DNA from: Calonectria ilicicola
Lineage: Eukaryota; Ascomycota; Sordariomycetes; Hypocreales; Nectriaceae
Assembly (NCBI GenBank): GCA_020809705.1
Contig: CP085833.1
Span: forward strand, 4,154,001-4,218,000
Length of the DNA: 64,000 nucleotides
Reading direction: 5' to 3'
Shown here: positions 1 through 12,145 of the stretch, one piece after another
Layout: each line of letters opens with the position of its first letter
How positions within the stretch are numbered: position 1 is the first letter of the stretch
Program-made: the position numbers and the translations under genes
Notes under the pieces: model-generated
The model's database searches: none
Told to the model about the DNA's origin: nothing
What the model saw: the letters and a program-made list of their open reading frames with translations, nothing else

Positions 1-470
1 GTCCCGATATTAGTTGAGACAACCTCGCTTTGCCATGGTCTGGTGTATTGCCAAGCAGTCTTGGCTCAAACATATCCAGTCAGGTTAACCATCTTCCAAT
101 GCGCTTGCCACGTCACAATGCTACGAGTTTGATGAGGATGAAACTTTTTTTTGCTTGGAAAAGTTGGTATAATGCGCTAACAATTCTATGGCGATATGTC
201 CTCCATTTCCCCTTTCATTGATATCAAGACGTTGCATAGATTTCATGTAGCCCAGTTCAAAAACCGATAGTGATAGGGTTTATGCTGGAAATCCAAGTTT
301 TTCCCGCTGACCTGTGGTCCCTAAGCAACCTAAACACTCCCTAAAACACCTCAAAACCCGAGAAAGAGGATGATACATTCCTCGTCGTAATGGTATAATA
401 CAATATTAATTTGAAGCCCATTTCGCAATTTCCTTCTTCTTCGCACCCAATTATTCATGTCATGAAACGT
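1..470. other. Intergenic, 3' flank of the glycosyltransferase gene
   Basis: No convincing gene is visible. The only open frame (63 codons at 30-221, + strand) has no recognisable domain. The stretch just left of 471 is AT-rich and probably holds the 3' UTR and polyadenylation region of the minus-strand gene that ends at 471. Confidence 0.6.
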
Positions 471-1833
471 CTATGTGCTGCTGGCCATGAGGTCCTCCTC
501 GGTGATGAAGTAGTCCTTCTTCTCCTTGAGGAATTGCTTGTGGAACACGCTCATTAGGTCACCGGGGAGCTGTTCACCGATGGCAACCTTGATGTGGTCA
601 TCCTTGCCAGTCCACAGGTGCTTGACGAATGTGCCTTCGCAGCCAGAGTGGCTTTCGGGGAAACCGTTGGCCTCAGTGCAGGGAAGCTCCTTAATATCCT
701 TGGGGTAGTCGTATCGGATGTAGGTACCGAAACCGCCCTGGTCGGTGGGCTTGCCGGGACGGTTCAGACGGAACTCTGTGCACTCGGGGTGCTTGCCACC
801 GTCGTCGGCGCAAGCCTGCCACTCATCAAAGATCTCGAAAGTCTTCTCGTTGTTCTGGGCGACGATGAATCCGGTGTTGAGGTAGACCTTGCCAAACTTG
901 TCTTGGTTGTTCTTGGAGTTGGGGTCGGCGGCTAGCGCGAGCGAGTTGTTCTTGGGGTTGATTTGCCAGTAGTTCATGAGCCACTCAAAGGGGAGGTCGA
1001 GGCGGTGGAAGATGGCGTCAGAGTCGAGGTAGATGCAAGCCTGGTGCTTCTTGAGAATCTGGGCCATGATCGGGGGCTTCTTCCACGAATCACGGCGGTC
1101 CTCATACTCGCCAATGTCAACGTAGTAGTACTTGTAACCATGGATCTTGGCTAGAGTGGGGTTAGATGCGTGTAAGCTGACATGCGCCGGGGTGAATACG
1201 TACCATAAACCCAGTGGTTCAGGATACCAGTGGAGAGACCGTGGATCTTGTTGTCGTTGGCCCAGTGCATGCCCTTCTCGGAGAAAATGCCACCATCGTC
1301 AGTGAAGGGACGGCTGTCAAGATCGATAATGCAGAGCTGCTCGCCAAGCTCCTTGGTGTAATAGGGTTCGCTGGGGAGCTTGGTCTCGAAAGCGCCGTAA
1401 AGCCAGTAAGACTTGTCATCAGGCTTGATTGAAGGCCTCATAATCTTCTCGATGTAGTACTTCATCAACTGTGCGTCTTCACTGGACTGGCTGTCATCGC
1501 TGGAGGCGGCGGGTGCTGTGGTGGCGGCAGAGGCAGCAGCGGTGGTGGGGGCAGGTGCTTGTGCTTGCTTGTCCTTGTCGCTCTGAGGAATGGCAAGTTC
1601 AGTGTCGGTACTATGCGAAAGGCCAATGTTAGCATATTTGCAATCGTAAAGACCGCGATGCATGTTTCGCAGTCGCGCGCGCAAGCAGGATATAGCGGGA
1701 GCGCTCACGTATCGGCGGGTTGCTGCCAAGGCTCGAGGTGGTTGTAGGCTAAGCCGACAAATGCGGCGAGGAAGATGACGACGCCTACGACGAGGGCTGT
1801 GGCCTTGTTTGAACGCATGTTCCCAAGCATCAT
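471..1833 (-). CDS. GT34-like (GMA12/MNN10-type) Golgi glycosyltransferase, type II membrane protein
   Basis: Three exons fit in phase: 1833-1709, 1610-1204 and 1150-471, giving 403 residues. Exon 1 encodes a short N-terminus followed by a hydrophobic anchor (residues about 13-29, ALVVGVVIFLAAFVGLAY), the layout of a Golgi type II enzyme. A low-complexity Ala/Pro/Thr/Ser stem follows (about 50-85), then a catalytic domain with the DXD-type motif LDSDAIF for nucleotide-sugar/metal binding, a conserved NTGF block and a DQGGF block. This is the nucleotide-diphospho-sugar transferase fold of fungal galactosyl/alpha-1,6-mannosyltransferases. The family suggests transfer of galactose or mannose to glycoproteins in the Golgi; the sugar and linkage cannot be read from sequence. 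The start is the first of two tandem ATGs. Upstream sequence is strongly purine-rich on the + strand, meaning a CT-rich promoter for this gene. Confidence 0.85.
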
Positions 1834-4800
1834 TGCATACTAAGGTGGTGGTGAAAGCAAGAGAGAAGCAGTGGAATATTGAAGTGAAGGAGCGTGGGTC
1901 GCAAGCGAGAGATTCTCAAGTCTCGAGCGAGGTGAGCGAGTGAAAAGCGCAACGGAGACGCAGGACGAAGATCGAAGCGATATACGGGGTCGCCTGACGG
2001 AGGGAGAAGGAAAAAACAAGAGGACAAGGAAAGAAATAGGTGCGGGCCAGAAGGAAGAAGTTGCACTCGAGGGACGAGGTTGAAGTTAATGGCCAAAGTT
2101 GGGACGGCGCCAGGGGGTCTTAGTCTTAGTTTAAGGAGAGGGGAGCGAAGCGATGGACGGGACCAAGAGTAAGACGGGTGGACCGTGAGACTTGCGAGAA
2201 GCTGCACTGTGAGAGGAAAATGGTGGGGATTGTGGAGTGAGCATCCGCGGAAGATGCAAGGGTGCAGGGAGGGGCAGCCAGGGCAGGGCAGCAAGGGGAA
2301 AGGAGAGTGAGGCCAAGCGGGAGGGCAGCACGGCGCTGTAGGAGGACAAAGAGCACCATTGGCCAGTAAACGCCCACCAACTTCGGTTGCCGTGCTTGGC
2401 TGTGGTGGGCAATACCACCAGAGTTCAACACAATTTACAGTGTGTAGATACAGTATATCGCGCGAGCTGCGTAGGCGAGAGTAGGGGAGTAAGCGGCCCT
2501 GGCTGGTTACTGACCTGACAGACAGACTGGCAGACTAGACCTAGACAGTGCTCTCTCTCTATATTATGAACCCCGTCAAATCGGCACGCACGGCCGAGAG
2601 GATCCGTCGGTTTGCTCCGGACCTTAGCTACCTTATCTCCCGAACATAGCATATTGTAATAAAAATCGCATCCGGGGTCGGCAACATGAGATGGATGCAG
2701 ACAGGCCTACGCAGTCGCTGTGCCTCAAGCGATCAAATGGCGATTCGGGGATTGCAGCCAACCTGGGCGCTCTGTGCTGGACCGCGTACGTATGCTCCGG
2801 AAGCTAGGATGCGAAGTGGGTGGGTGTGGTGGTGGGTGTGGGTACGTGTATGCCCTGTAGGTGTGGTGTGGGTGGTGTGTGGACTGTGTAATCTGTATGG
2901 CCATCAGTGCATGTATGATGCCCTCAAGCGCCGCCACCCACGCAGCGCTGCAACGAGCGGGAAAAAGGCGAAAATGCGCGACAGCCACAGAGATGAGATG
3001 CAGCAACGGGCACCACACTTGCCGTCGAAAGGGGGGCAAACGGGAAAAGCGAATTGAGAGAGTCAGGATGATCAGGGGCGCAAGGTCGGAGGCCTTTAGG
3101 GGCCGCCGGGCTGTGGATATTGCCAAGCCGTGGCGGATGGGCGAGGTCCCCAGCGGCCATACCACTTCGTGGCGGCATGTCCATCAATCACATCGCCTCC
3201 GCATGCTGCAGCTTCGATCGTGTCTCGATGCAAATCCTTTCGTAAAAGAAAAATACATGATCCTCATTCGTATAACTGTATCGCCAAGCCGGCCAGCATT
3301 TGCCGCCGTGGGAAACATCATTTGCCAACACGCTGCTGCGGATCGACAAACAAATCCCTTCGTCACGCAGCAGCACTAAGCAAAGGTCGAGTCCTGTTTC
3401 AAGAGCCCGTCTACACCTTAACCGGCCTACGGCAACGCCACAGACCTGTCGATGATGCCAGCTGAGGACGCTTTAGAGACACTGGCGTGCGAGTTGAGAC
3501 GTATGTGGTCCAGAATTCGGCTCCTGTCACATGCTGCCTCTTAGACTCCTCGTGGGTGTGTGGTTGTGTAGTGTGTCCTCGCTTTCGCTTCATTCCGAGA
3601 ATCCTCGCACCCGGCCCTTGACAGATTGATTGTGCGTTTGGCTGTCATCGGGCACCACGGAGATGACACCGACTCGGCGATGCGCAATCAGATCAGGGAC
3701 CAGGATCGAAGGGTCAACCGCGCGCCTCGAGTTGAAGCGTAGCGTAGCGAGTGCAGAGTCATCATTTGATGAGGGCGGAGCCTCGCTGCATCAACTTGAG
3801 GTAGTGATCATCCCAAGTCGACAATCTTTAGCCACGAGATTAATCCAACTAAAGCTTGCCAAAACAAATCCTAATATAAACCCAAAAACCCGCACCGCAT
3901 GATCTGCGACACCGACTGCTGCCTTTGGTGTTTGAGCCCCATGCGCAAATGTCTGAAGTGCGCCATACCGTGGCCTGCGACGCACCGTCACTGGCTGTTC
4001 CGTGGCCAGGACTGGCGCCGACAAGGACTCGGCCGCGAGAGCAAAAAAGAAACGAGCAATGCCGATTTGACACATTGTCCATGTTCATCCTTTAAACCCA
4101 CCAACGGGGGGGGGTTCTTTAATGCTAATTCGACTTCGACCCACCGCGTGCTTGCCCAGTCGCATTGATGCATTTGACCGCCTTGGCTGCTCATCTGCCA
4201 AGGCAGCGTCATGTCAGCTCTCACACAACGCACAATGACCCAGAGGCGATCTCCTAACGTAACGCTGGTTGTGTGTGTCCCCAGCGACGGCTCTGATCAA
4301 AAATGGCAGCGTCATGATACATCCATACCCCAAAAAGCCCCTCCCCTCCCCTCCATTACCCCCTCCTCCAACACTCTGCTAGCCTAAACCGTTTTGCCTC
4401 GAGGAAGCCACGCGCATCGGCTGCCAATGTCTTGGTGTCGTCGACGTTTTTGGTTCATGTCCAACGGGTCTTGGCGGAGGATGCAAGCCCCCTTGGCGCG
4501 CCCAGCGTCCCGCCGACTCTTCCGTCACCATCTTGGCTTGCGAGCCCGCACAGTGCGCGCCCGACCCTGGTCGTCCCCCAGCTTTGGCGAGAAAGCCACC
4601 CCCGTCCTCCAATTTTTTTTGTACTTTGTTCTCTTTGTGCTCGGCGCATTCCCCCCAATTGTGCCCTCTATCTGAGCTTCTAGGTGCTGGGCATTCATCC
4701 TAGAGGACCCACGACCTTTCCACAGATAGTAGTTGCTTATCCTGGGTTCCCACGTTAGGGCCGCCGTTCCGATTCCTTCGGCCGGGGGGGAGGGACTGTA

Positions 4801-5752
4801 CGAGAAGTGGTGTTGAATGTTGCCTGCTGTATGTAAGCCGTAAAGCAGAAGTCGTCTATTTTTGTTGGCCAGGTCTCCTCTCTGTCACGCGTATCTCGCT
4901 TTCAGCTTCCTGGTTTTTCCTAGCCAGCTGACGATCAGACATGTGCATTGGCTGCCGGCACTTGCTCCGCGCTGCCGGTTGCAGGCTTACAGGTGTACCA
5001 AACAACTCGCTGCCACCCTAATACGCAATACGCGTGTTCAGTGCCCTGCCAATCAAGTCCCGCTGAGACCAGCGCCAAACCCGGGTATAATGCTTCCCGA
5101 AGCAGAGGAGTTGTAGCGGGCCAGTGCTACCTGTCACCCGCCAGCCCCTCTCAATCTGCTGTTGAGGGTTGCATCTCAGGGAATGCAATCGGGTCCGGGC
5201 GAGAAAAAAGGCACAAGCATGGTGGGATTGATAGATTATAACATTTTCATCTCCCATCACCCAATCGGGGCCACGCAAGCCGGCCAATGGGCCTGCACTC
5301 GATTTTTCTCTCACCGTCAAATCATCTCATCCGGACCTTCGCCATCGCCCTAGTTGATGCAGATAAACGATGGGTCAGTGTCCAAGGCCGAATGCCTGCC
5401 CAGGGAGAGGACCAAGAGGGCCCGGGTAAAATTAAGAATTGCCATCCTAGCCACCGTCTGTTACTACTAATGTCCGGCACAAGGCTAAGGGGGAGCCTTG
5501 ATCCCAGCAAGCGCTCGATGCTCGAACTCTGCATGTGCTTTCCATCCGATGGGCCTTTTGGATTGGACTACGCCCCTTTATTCACAAAAAGAATCTCCGC
5601 TCAGACTCTGATGATGCACGTAAATTAGTCCAAGAAGGTATTCGCTAGCCAAAATCTCTCATAAGATTCCCTTCTACGCGCATTTAATACGCGTAAGGCT
5701 AAATACACGGACCTGAACGCCGGGAACTCCCCGCCAAAACAAATAGAACCCC
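1834..5752. other. Long intergenic region with low-complexity tracts
   Basis: This 3.9-kb stretch shows no gene I can support. The part adjacent to 1834 is CT-rich on the minus strand, as expected of the glycosyltransferase promoter. A GT/GGGTG-rich tract lies at about 2815-2890, and a CCCCT-rich tract at about 4325-4375 is followed by a T8 run and CT-rich sequence at about 4600-4680. The latter looks like a plus-strand fungal promoter or leader, but no coding frame follows it before 5752. Open frames of 60-172 codons overlap each other on both strands and show no domain. A non-coding transcript is possible but cannot be shown. Confidence 0.5.
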
Positions 5753-7182
5753 TTAACCATGCTGCGCTTGAATCTGACGGCACCAGTCGCGCCCGTGTGC
5801 CACCTGGTAATTGCAGAGCCGTGTTTCCATCACAATTCCAATGAAGCCGGCGATACAAATTCCGCCACTGTCGCTCACACTCGTGGCTCCCAGGCTAAAC
5901 TCTCGGTCCTCCACTGGCACGTTCTCCATAATTTCCGCAAAGCAGTTTACATATACTGCACCACCCAAAAGACCCTCCCAAAATATTATGATGAAGACGA
6001 GGTAGACTGAGGGGATGAAGAAAAACATGGCATGCAACGTGAGAAGGACGAGATTGCCCACTTGGAGCAGAGAAGGAAGATACAGGTAGTGAATCCTGAT
6101 CCATGGCGTAGAAGACCGTGAGATGAAGACGCCCAATTGGTATAGAAAACCGTAGAATGGATAAAATGCCCGATACTCATCAAATGGCGATTGGTCTAGT
6201 GGGAACAGCAGTGTGGGGGCAACACCCTGGTTAATGGTATACTCTGCCACATATACCAGCAGCAAGGGAAGCATGTAGGGGAAGAATAACTTTCCAGCCC
6301 GCTTTAAGTTGTGCCTAAATGGCATACTCTCCGTTGGAGTTGGGGCATGCGTTGAATATGCTGTTGAAGCGACGGCGGGGCCTGGGGCAAGCAGGGCCGA
6401 TGCAGCATTGCTCTGTGGCATTTCGTCCACATCCTCGTCTTCCAGATCATGCTCGGGTACTGCATCGTACTCCTTTCTGGTCCCCTGATGCAAAGGGCCC
6501 CGGGGAAGTATCACAAAGAAGCTAAGGAACAAAACGAGGGGTAGTGTCGCCGAGAACAGCAGACTGTCGCGGACGCTGAAGCCCCACCAGTCCGTGAGGA
6601 CGACATAGAGTCCAGCGCCAACCAGTCCCGCCGCACCGGTTCCAGATCCCCAGCCTGCCAAGCTCACGTGTCCATAGTAGTGCGTTAGACCGAGGAAACT
6701 CAGTTCGCCACCACCGCTGCTGAAGCTTGCGAGCACGACGCCAATGAGCTTGGTGGCCACGGACTTGCTGGCGGGCGTGAGGGCAACCATCAGCATGCCG
6801 GCCGTGGACAAGGCAATGAAGACGAGAACCCTGACGCTGTAGGGAACGCGATGGATAAAGTACGGGGCTATAAGTTTCGTAAAGAATGACGGCAGGACGT
6901 CAGCGAGGAGGACAACACCCTTGGGGACAGAGCCGACAAGGTCTTGCGCGGCCGAGAGGATGATAACATAGAGGACATTGTTGATAAGGCCTGTATGACG
7001 TGTTAGAGGCGGAAGCGCCGGGTTCAACGTAGAGACCGACCAAAGAGCCAAAAGGCGACAGCGACCTTGGTATCAGTGTGTCCAAAGAGGGCCGCCAGTC
7101 TCGCCTTGTAGACGGCCCATGAGGAGGAGGCCGACCCAGGCATGGGCAGCAGGCCAGACGCGGCGGGCGAGCGACTGGACAT
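5753..7182 (-). CDS. btn1: CLN3/Btn1 (battenin) family vacuolar membrane protein
   Basis: Two exons: 7182-7041 and 6990-5753, 459 residues. The 50-nt intron has a weak GTCGGT donor, a CTAAC branch site and CAG acceptor; joining restores the family block [20 protein letters not shown] near residues 44-63. The protein is almost entirely transmembrane segments, with a Gly-rich [15 protein letters not shown] block, a hydrophilic acidic loop in the middle ([10 protein letters not shown]), and the C-terminal family block [20 protein letters not shown]. Length and block order match fungal Btn1, the orthologue of human CLN3 (Batten disease), a lysosomal/vacuolar membrane protein affecting vacuolar pH, basic amino acid transport and protein sorting. 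The short cytosolic N-terminus is Ser-rich. It is divergently oriented to the PRPP synthetase gene 1.1 kb away, without obvious functional link. Confidence 0.93.
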
Positions 7183-8305
7183 TGTGGGTTGATTCGAACA
7201 GCAGCGATTGCTTCTTTTCGTCAGGGCCTATGCGACATTGCGGTCGTGTCACGGCGTCGTGTATGTGCAGAGGGATCGCAGCAGCGATGGCGAGGTTTGG
7301 TGGTCGAAGTCGGTGTCACGAGGCTTCAGAGATAAGATGACCACAGCCTGTGCCCATGACGTCGGGTGGGTGGTCATGCTCCGTCGGCGCCTCATGGGCG
7401 GGATTACAGGGGGTAGCATGGGCCATTTTAGCGGGGGATGCACTCACTACTGACTACCGGCAGTGTCCGCATGCGCACGTGAGGGCTCATGACGACTGAC
7501 GGAACAAGCTGCATAATACACGGTCTGGGAAATGAGGATTTCAACCTTCACTTCATGATGGATCCTTCAAACTTTAGGCGAAACCACCTTTTTGCCCCCA
7601 TCACCCGTGCCCTTGACCCTGATGAAGATGCCGAAATGGTGTCCAACAGGGTCGAAATGAGACTGCTGTCGCGTCCATGGCATGACAAAAATAAACCAAA
7701 AAGCAAAAAAAGAAAAGAAAGGAAAAGTTAGGAGGAATCATGACAGGATAGCAGCGGGATGCAAATCATCATTATCCTTGTCGCAGATGCACTTTATTTT
7801 CCGCTTTACCATGAGGCAAAAGTAGAGCCTTCGGCTGGAGTGTCTTGTCCAATAATACATTCATGTCTCGCATTTTTAAATAGAACATCGTTCCTTTCAG
7901 CACTCAATGGCTGAAATGGACAATGTCTATACTAAAAATTGACATGTTCAATTTTTTTTTCGCCTTCCGCAGTGCGGAGCTGAATTCTCATCGCGTTAGC
8001 CGAGCTTAGATCTAGTGGCTGCGGTCCGATGGCGATGTGGCTAGGTGTGGCGCAACTGCCGGAAAAGGCCGGCAGGGTATTCAATGCACGTGATGAGACC
8101 AAAAAATCTGATCTATGGTATGGATGCCGCTCAACACCAACCAGCCATTCTCATCGCTATAACTTTTTTTTCTTCTAAGTTCTTTCTGGATATAAAGCAG
8201 AGACCGGTTGGCTGAACAGATTCCGCGTCGCATACCGCTGCTCCGACTGAAAAAGTCTCTGACTCCGCCGTCAGCCACCTTTGTATCTCATCGGTTTCGT
8301 GGATT
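7183..8305. promoter_or_regulatory. Divergent promoter region of btn1 and the PRPP synthetase gene
   Basis: 1.1 kb between two divergent starts. A TATAAA sequence lies at 8191-8196, about 110 bp upstream of the PRPP synthetase ATG, a plausible core promoter element. An 80-codon plus-strand frame at 7489-7731 ends in a Lys-rich tail made by an A-rich tract; it has no recognisable domain and is not called as a gene. Confidence 0.5.
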
Positions 8306-9673
8306 ATGCTGGACCAAATGGCCAACGAAATCAAGCTCCTCTCCGGGAGCGGTCACCCCGAGCTCAGCGCCTTGATGGCGAGCCGGTACGTCTAGATGCA
8401 TCTCTATCGAGGATGCTCTAATCAATTCCCTCATGCTGCAATGAAGGAATATTCACCTAACGCTGCTGCAGACTTGGCATTGAGGTGGCCAACACTATGA
8501 GCTTTAAGTACTCAAACCAGGAGACGAGTGTCTCTATCGGCGAGTCAGTCCGTGATGAGGATGTCTTCATCATACAGTCCGCTCCTCCAGGAGAGGTCAA
8601 TGACGGCCTGATGGAGCTGTTTATTATGGTTCACGCGTGCCGCAGCGCCTCAGCGCGTCGCATCACTGTTGTCCTACCCAGCTTCCCTTACAGCAGACAA
8701 GACAAGAAGGATAAGTCCCGAGCCCCCATTAGCGCAAAGCTCATGGCAAACATGCTCCAAGTTGCTGGTTGCGTAAGGACCCTACCAATCCCCCCCAGCC
8801 ACGTATATTGTCTCACAATGAGTTAGGATCATGTCATTACTATGGACTTGCACGCTTCTCAGATCCAGGGTTTCTTTAATGTGCCCGTGGACAACCTCTA
8901 CGCCGAGCCATCCATCTTCCGCTGGATTCGCGAGAACTTGGCCATCGAGAACTGTGTTATTGTCTCACCTGATGCCGGTGGCGCAAAGCGTGCCACATCC
9001 ATCGCTGATCGCCTAAAGACCGCTTTTGCCCTTATCCACAAGGAGCGACCCCGTCCCAACGTTGTCGGCCGCATGGTGCTGGTCGGTGACGTTCAGGACA
9101 AGGTTGCCATCATTGTGGATGATATGGCAGATACTTGTGGAACTGTATGATCCCTGCATCTTTTCTATTTACCCTTCTATGTTAGATAGAGATCTAACTT
9201 AATTGAACAGCTCGCAAAGGCAGCAGCCACCCTGAATGAGCATGGTGCTCGCCAGGTCTTTGCCATTGTCACCCATGGCATTCTTAGTGGCAACGCCATT
9301 GAGAACATCAACCAGTCTTGCCTCTCTGGCCTTGTTGTAACAAACAGTGAGTTATCCCTAGCAGTGCGTCATAGATATATTACTAACAAATTAAATAGCT
9401 GTACCACGTAAGTCCACTGGACCCGAAAAGCTTTCCTGCCGCGGTTTCCATGATGTCTATGCTCTATGAACTGTACTAACCAATGTATTTAGTTGGCGAC
9501 AAGGTTGAGCGATGCCCCAAGCTCAAGGTCATCGATGTGTCCGGAACTCTTGCTGAGGTAGGTTCAATTGGCCGATTTGGTGTGTAGTAAGCATGCTGAC
9601 TTTTTTGCAGGCTATCCGAAGAACCCACAACGGCGAGTCCGTGTCTTACCTCTTCACTAACGCCCCTCTATGA
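8306..9673 (+). CDS. prs: Ribose-phosphate pyrophosphokinase (PRPP synthetase)
   Basis: Transfers pyrophosphate from ATP to ribose 5-phosphate, making PRPP for purine, pyrimidine, histidine, tryptophan and NAD synthesis in the cytosol. Seven exons join in phase: 8306-8385, 8472-8772, 8827-9144, 9211-9346, 9399-9407, 9493-9557 and 9611-9673, giving 323 residues, the usual family length. Diagnostic blocks are the N-terminal [11 protein letters not shown], the ATP-binding-side [19 protein letters not shown], the [13 protein letters not shown] block, the flexible-loop region [10 protein letters not shown] and the PRPP-binding motif [10 protein letters not shown]; the C-terminus [13 protein letters not shown] is typical. 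Exon 5 is only 9 nt and supplies the TVP of the conserved VVTNTVP block, so it is real and not an annotation convenience. A second in-frame ATG at 8318 is an alternative start. The number of PRS paralogues elsewhere cannot be judged. Confidence 0.95.
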
Positions 9674-12145
9674 TCTGGATTAATTTGTCTGATGGTTGCG
9701 ATATGACATTTATGGAGTTGGCTTAAGATCTTTTTTTGCGGAGTGATTGGGGGACGCATCTCGATTGCTCGACGGAGTCTTCCTCGAAATTTGAAAAAAA
9801 AAAAAAAGCCTTCGTGGCCGGAGCTCGGGCCGGGACACGGTTGTTCGGCACGCTTGGCCTGGACTATACCACATCACGATGGCGTCTTCATGCATCAAAT
9901 ATTTACTCCTCGACGTAATTATTTAGCATATTATTTGTTCCCCCGCTGTATTTTAAGTTTCTCTGGGGCGTTGCTATGTTCAGCTCAAGCGCAGTCGTCA
10001 CCTGGATGTTTTCGATCAAAACTTTCCAGGCCGGTACTCGCATGACCCACATCAAATATGTGCCAGGCATTACTGTGGTACTCAACGTCCCGGGACACAA
10101 ATCTTACTCTGGAGAGTTTGTCATTCTTTATTTGATGAATCGCCGCCATCATCGGCATCCCTCGGGTCTGGCTACGAAAGGTTCTTGTTGGAGTGAGTTA
10201 TCAGGTGGGCGTTCAAAGGCACGAGAGTCGTGCAGGGGACATGCGCATTGTCGTATTTCATGTCGAGAGTTTCGCGATACAACGATCATTACCGGATGTG
10301 GACAAGGATGACATCCCATAAAAGGAAATATAGATGATATAGGCGAAACTACAGGATAGTATGGTTTGCACAGCCTACACACCAGGATGGGTAAAAGTTT
10401 TTCAATAATAAAAAAAAGTCTTCAGGAATAAAATGACCAGAGATAAATATAGTCCTCATTCGAAATTGACTCGTATATAACCTCGACATCAAGTGCTCGA
10501 GTCTAACTCTGCTCGGGCTGATGACGTATCAAATGCGGTTCCGTTCTCGGTTCACGGCACCTACTTCCGGGTTCGATTTCCCTCCCATGGCGCTAAGCAA
10601 AGGTAGATCTTGATTATTCAAGACACGCCCAAGTAACACAGGTGCACAGGCTCGGTGCCACACTTCTTCAACTGCGTGCTGTTCAAAAGGTTGACCTCAG
10701 CCATCCGATGCATCCTTTTTACTCGTGTACTTATCGTTTTTGGCTGTTTAAACGGGAGACACAGCCAGGGCGGTAGCGTGGTGATTGATTCAGGGTAACC
10801 TGCGTCTCGGCCGCGCGTGACTCTGGCGTGTACATTCCATAGCACTGAATCAGCCTCCACCGTCTAGACCCAATCTCCTGGCAACTGGGTTTGCTTTAAA
10901 AACGCGCACTGTGGTTTAGCAAGAGGCTGTGGTTAGCAGGGTGACCGGAACCTTGCTCGGTCCGCAATGACATTGTGCTAGCAGGGTGATAGCAAAAAGA
11001 TGGCCTAGTAATAATGATTAGAACAAGATACCTGGGATTTTTAACTTGAAAATTCTGTATCAATAATCCTTGCTTGTGCGTGTTGATTTATTTTAGTGGA
11101 TAAATACAACATCGTATTTTAGTGATGGGTCTTGAACTTTGAGCCACACCTGACCCCATAATAACGTGTTTCGTAATATCGACAAATGATATTGTCACAA
11201 GGAGGCATAGTGTCGTGCATTGTGACATATCACGGTTTGTAGATTTGGCGTTTGTGTGTATCGAAGTACCAAGGTCCCCTGTGCTCGCCTCACTACCGGG
11301 TAGCCGAGGCTCCTCATAAATAAAAGTTCTTTTCGGGTAGCACTGCAACGGATAACATTTAACAACGCTGTATTACTAAGATTAAATGATACTTGAAAAA
11401 GTGTTCGACAAGATAAAACGTGAGTGACCCCCCTTCATTTCGACCGAGGCTTGAGCATCTTTTCTTGGCGTGGTACGACATGACCACTCTACTCAAGTTT
11501 CTTCTTGCCTAATCGGTATTTTCACTCTCCTTTGGAACCTTGGGAATACTACAAATTGAGACTACGCAAGCCCCCCAATAAGGGCAGTTTCATCTGGTCT
11601 GCATAACTTCGCAGGGAAGTCTGATGGAAAGTATCGGATTCTCGGCATTTTTAGAATGATGTAGAGCATGCTTCCCATCTAGGATAAAATAGAACTATAA
11701 CGCTAATATCCTATTAATCCACATAGCCAAGCTAGTGAGCTTAGGCCGAGTTGCAAGGAAAATTGAGACCTAATTAGAGGCTACGGCGGCGGGCAAATTG
11801 TCGAGTCTCGACAACTGGCTCCATTCCAGCTGATCAAGTCAATAATTAATAAAGGAGCATTTAGCAGAATGCGATGCAATCAGCGTAGATAAAATATTTC
11901 TCAGTGATCCCACTGAATTCACTTTCTAGATGTATGGAAGGCTCGTCCGTTTTATTGCCAGGCTTAAAGTAGCGTATGTTTGGAACTAAACCATCAGCAA
12001 GATGAGCTAATTGGACTAAAACCAAGGCATACACAGCAGCTAGAAGCTGGCTGCACCGCGCTATACCATTTACCGCCCAAGGCATATTTCTCCCTCTCAG
12101 CCGCACCGAAGCCACCATGTGTTTTCCTTATTCACCTCCCAAACG
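9674..12145. other. Intergenic, no supported gene
   Basis: 2.5 kb without a credible coding frame. An A13 run lies at about 9796-9808, and AT-rich stretches at about 10380-10450 and 11340-11410. Short frames of 60-111 codons show no domains and no shared splice logic. The last 250 bp, up to 12145, presumably contain the promoter of the HeLo-like/ankyrin gene. Confidence 0.55.

Noticed and set aside
2686..5628. Overlapping open frames of 60-172 codons between the glycosyltransferase and btn1
   Set aside because: They overlap on both strands, have no domain or splice logic, and owe their length to GC-rich low-complexity sequence.
7489..7731. 80-codon plus-strand frame between btn1 and the PRPP synthetase gene
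   Set aside because: The Lys-rich tail is produced by an A-rich tract, there is no domain, and it sits within the divergent promoter region.
10540..10610. GGGTTCGATTTCCC, resembling a tRNA T arm
   Set aside because: No matching acceptor, D or anticodon stems are found around it on either strand.
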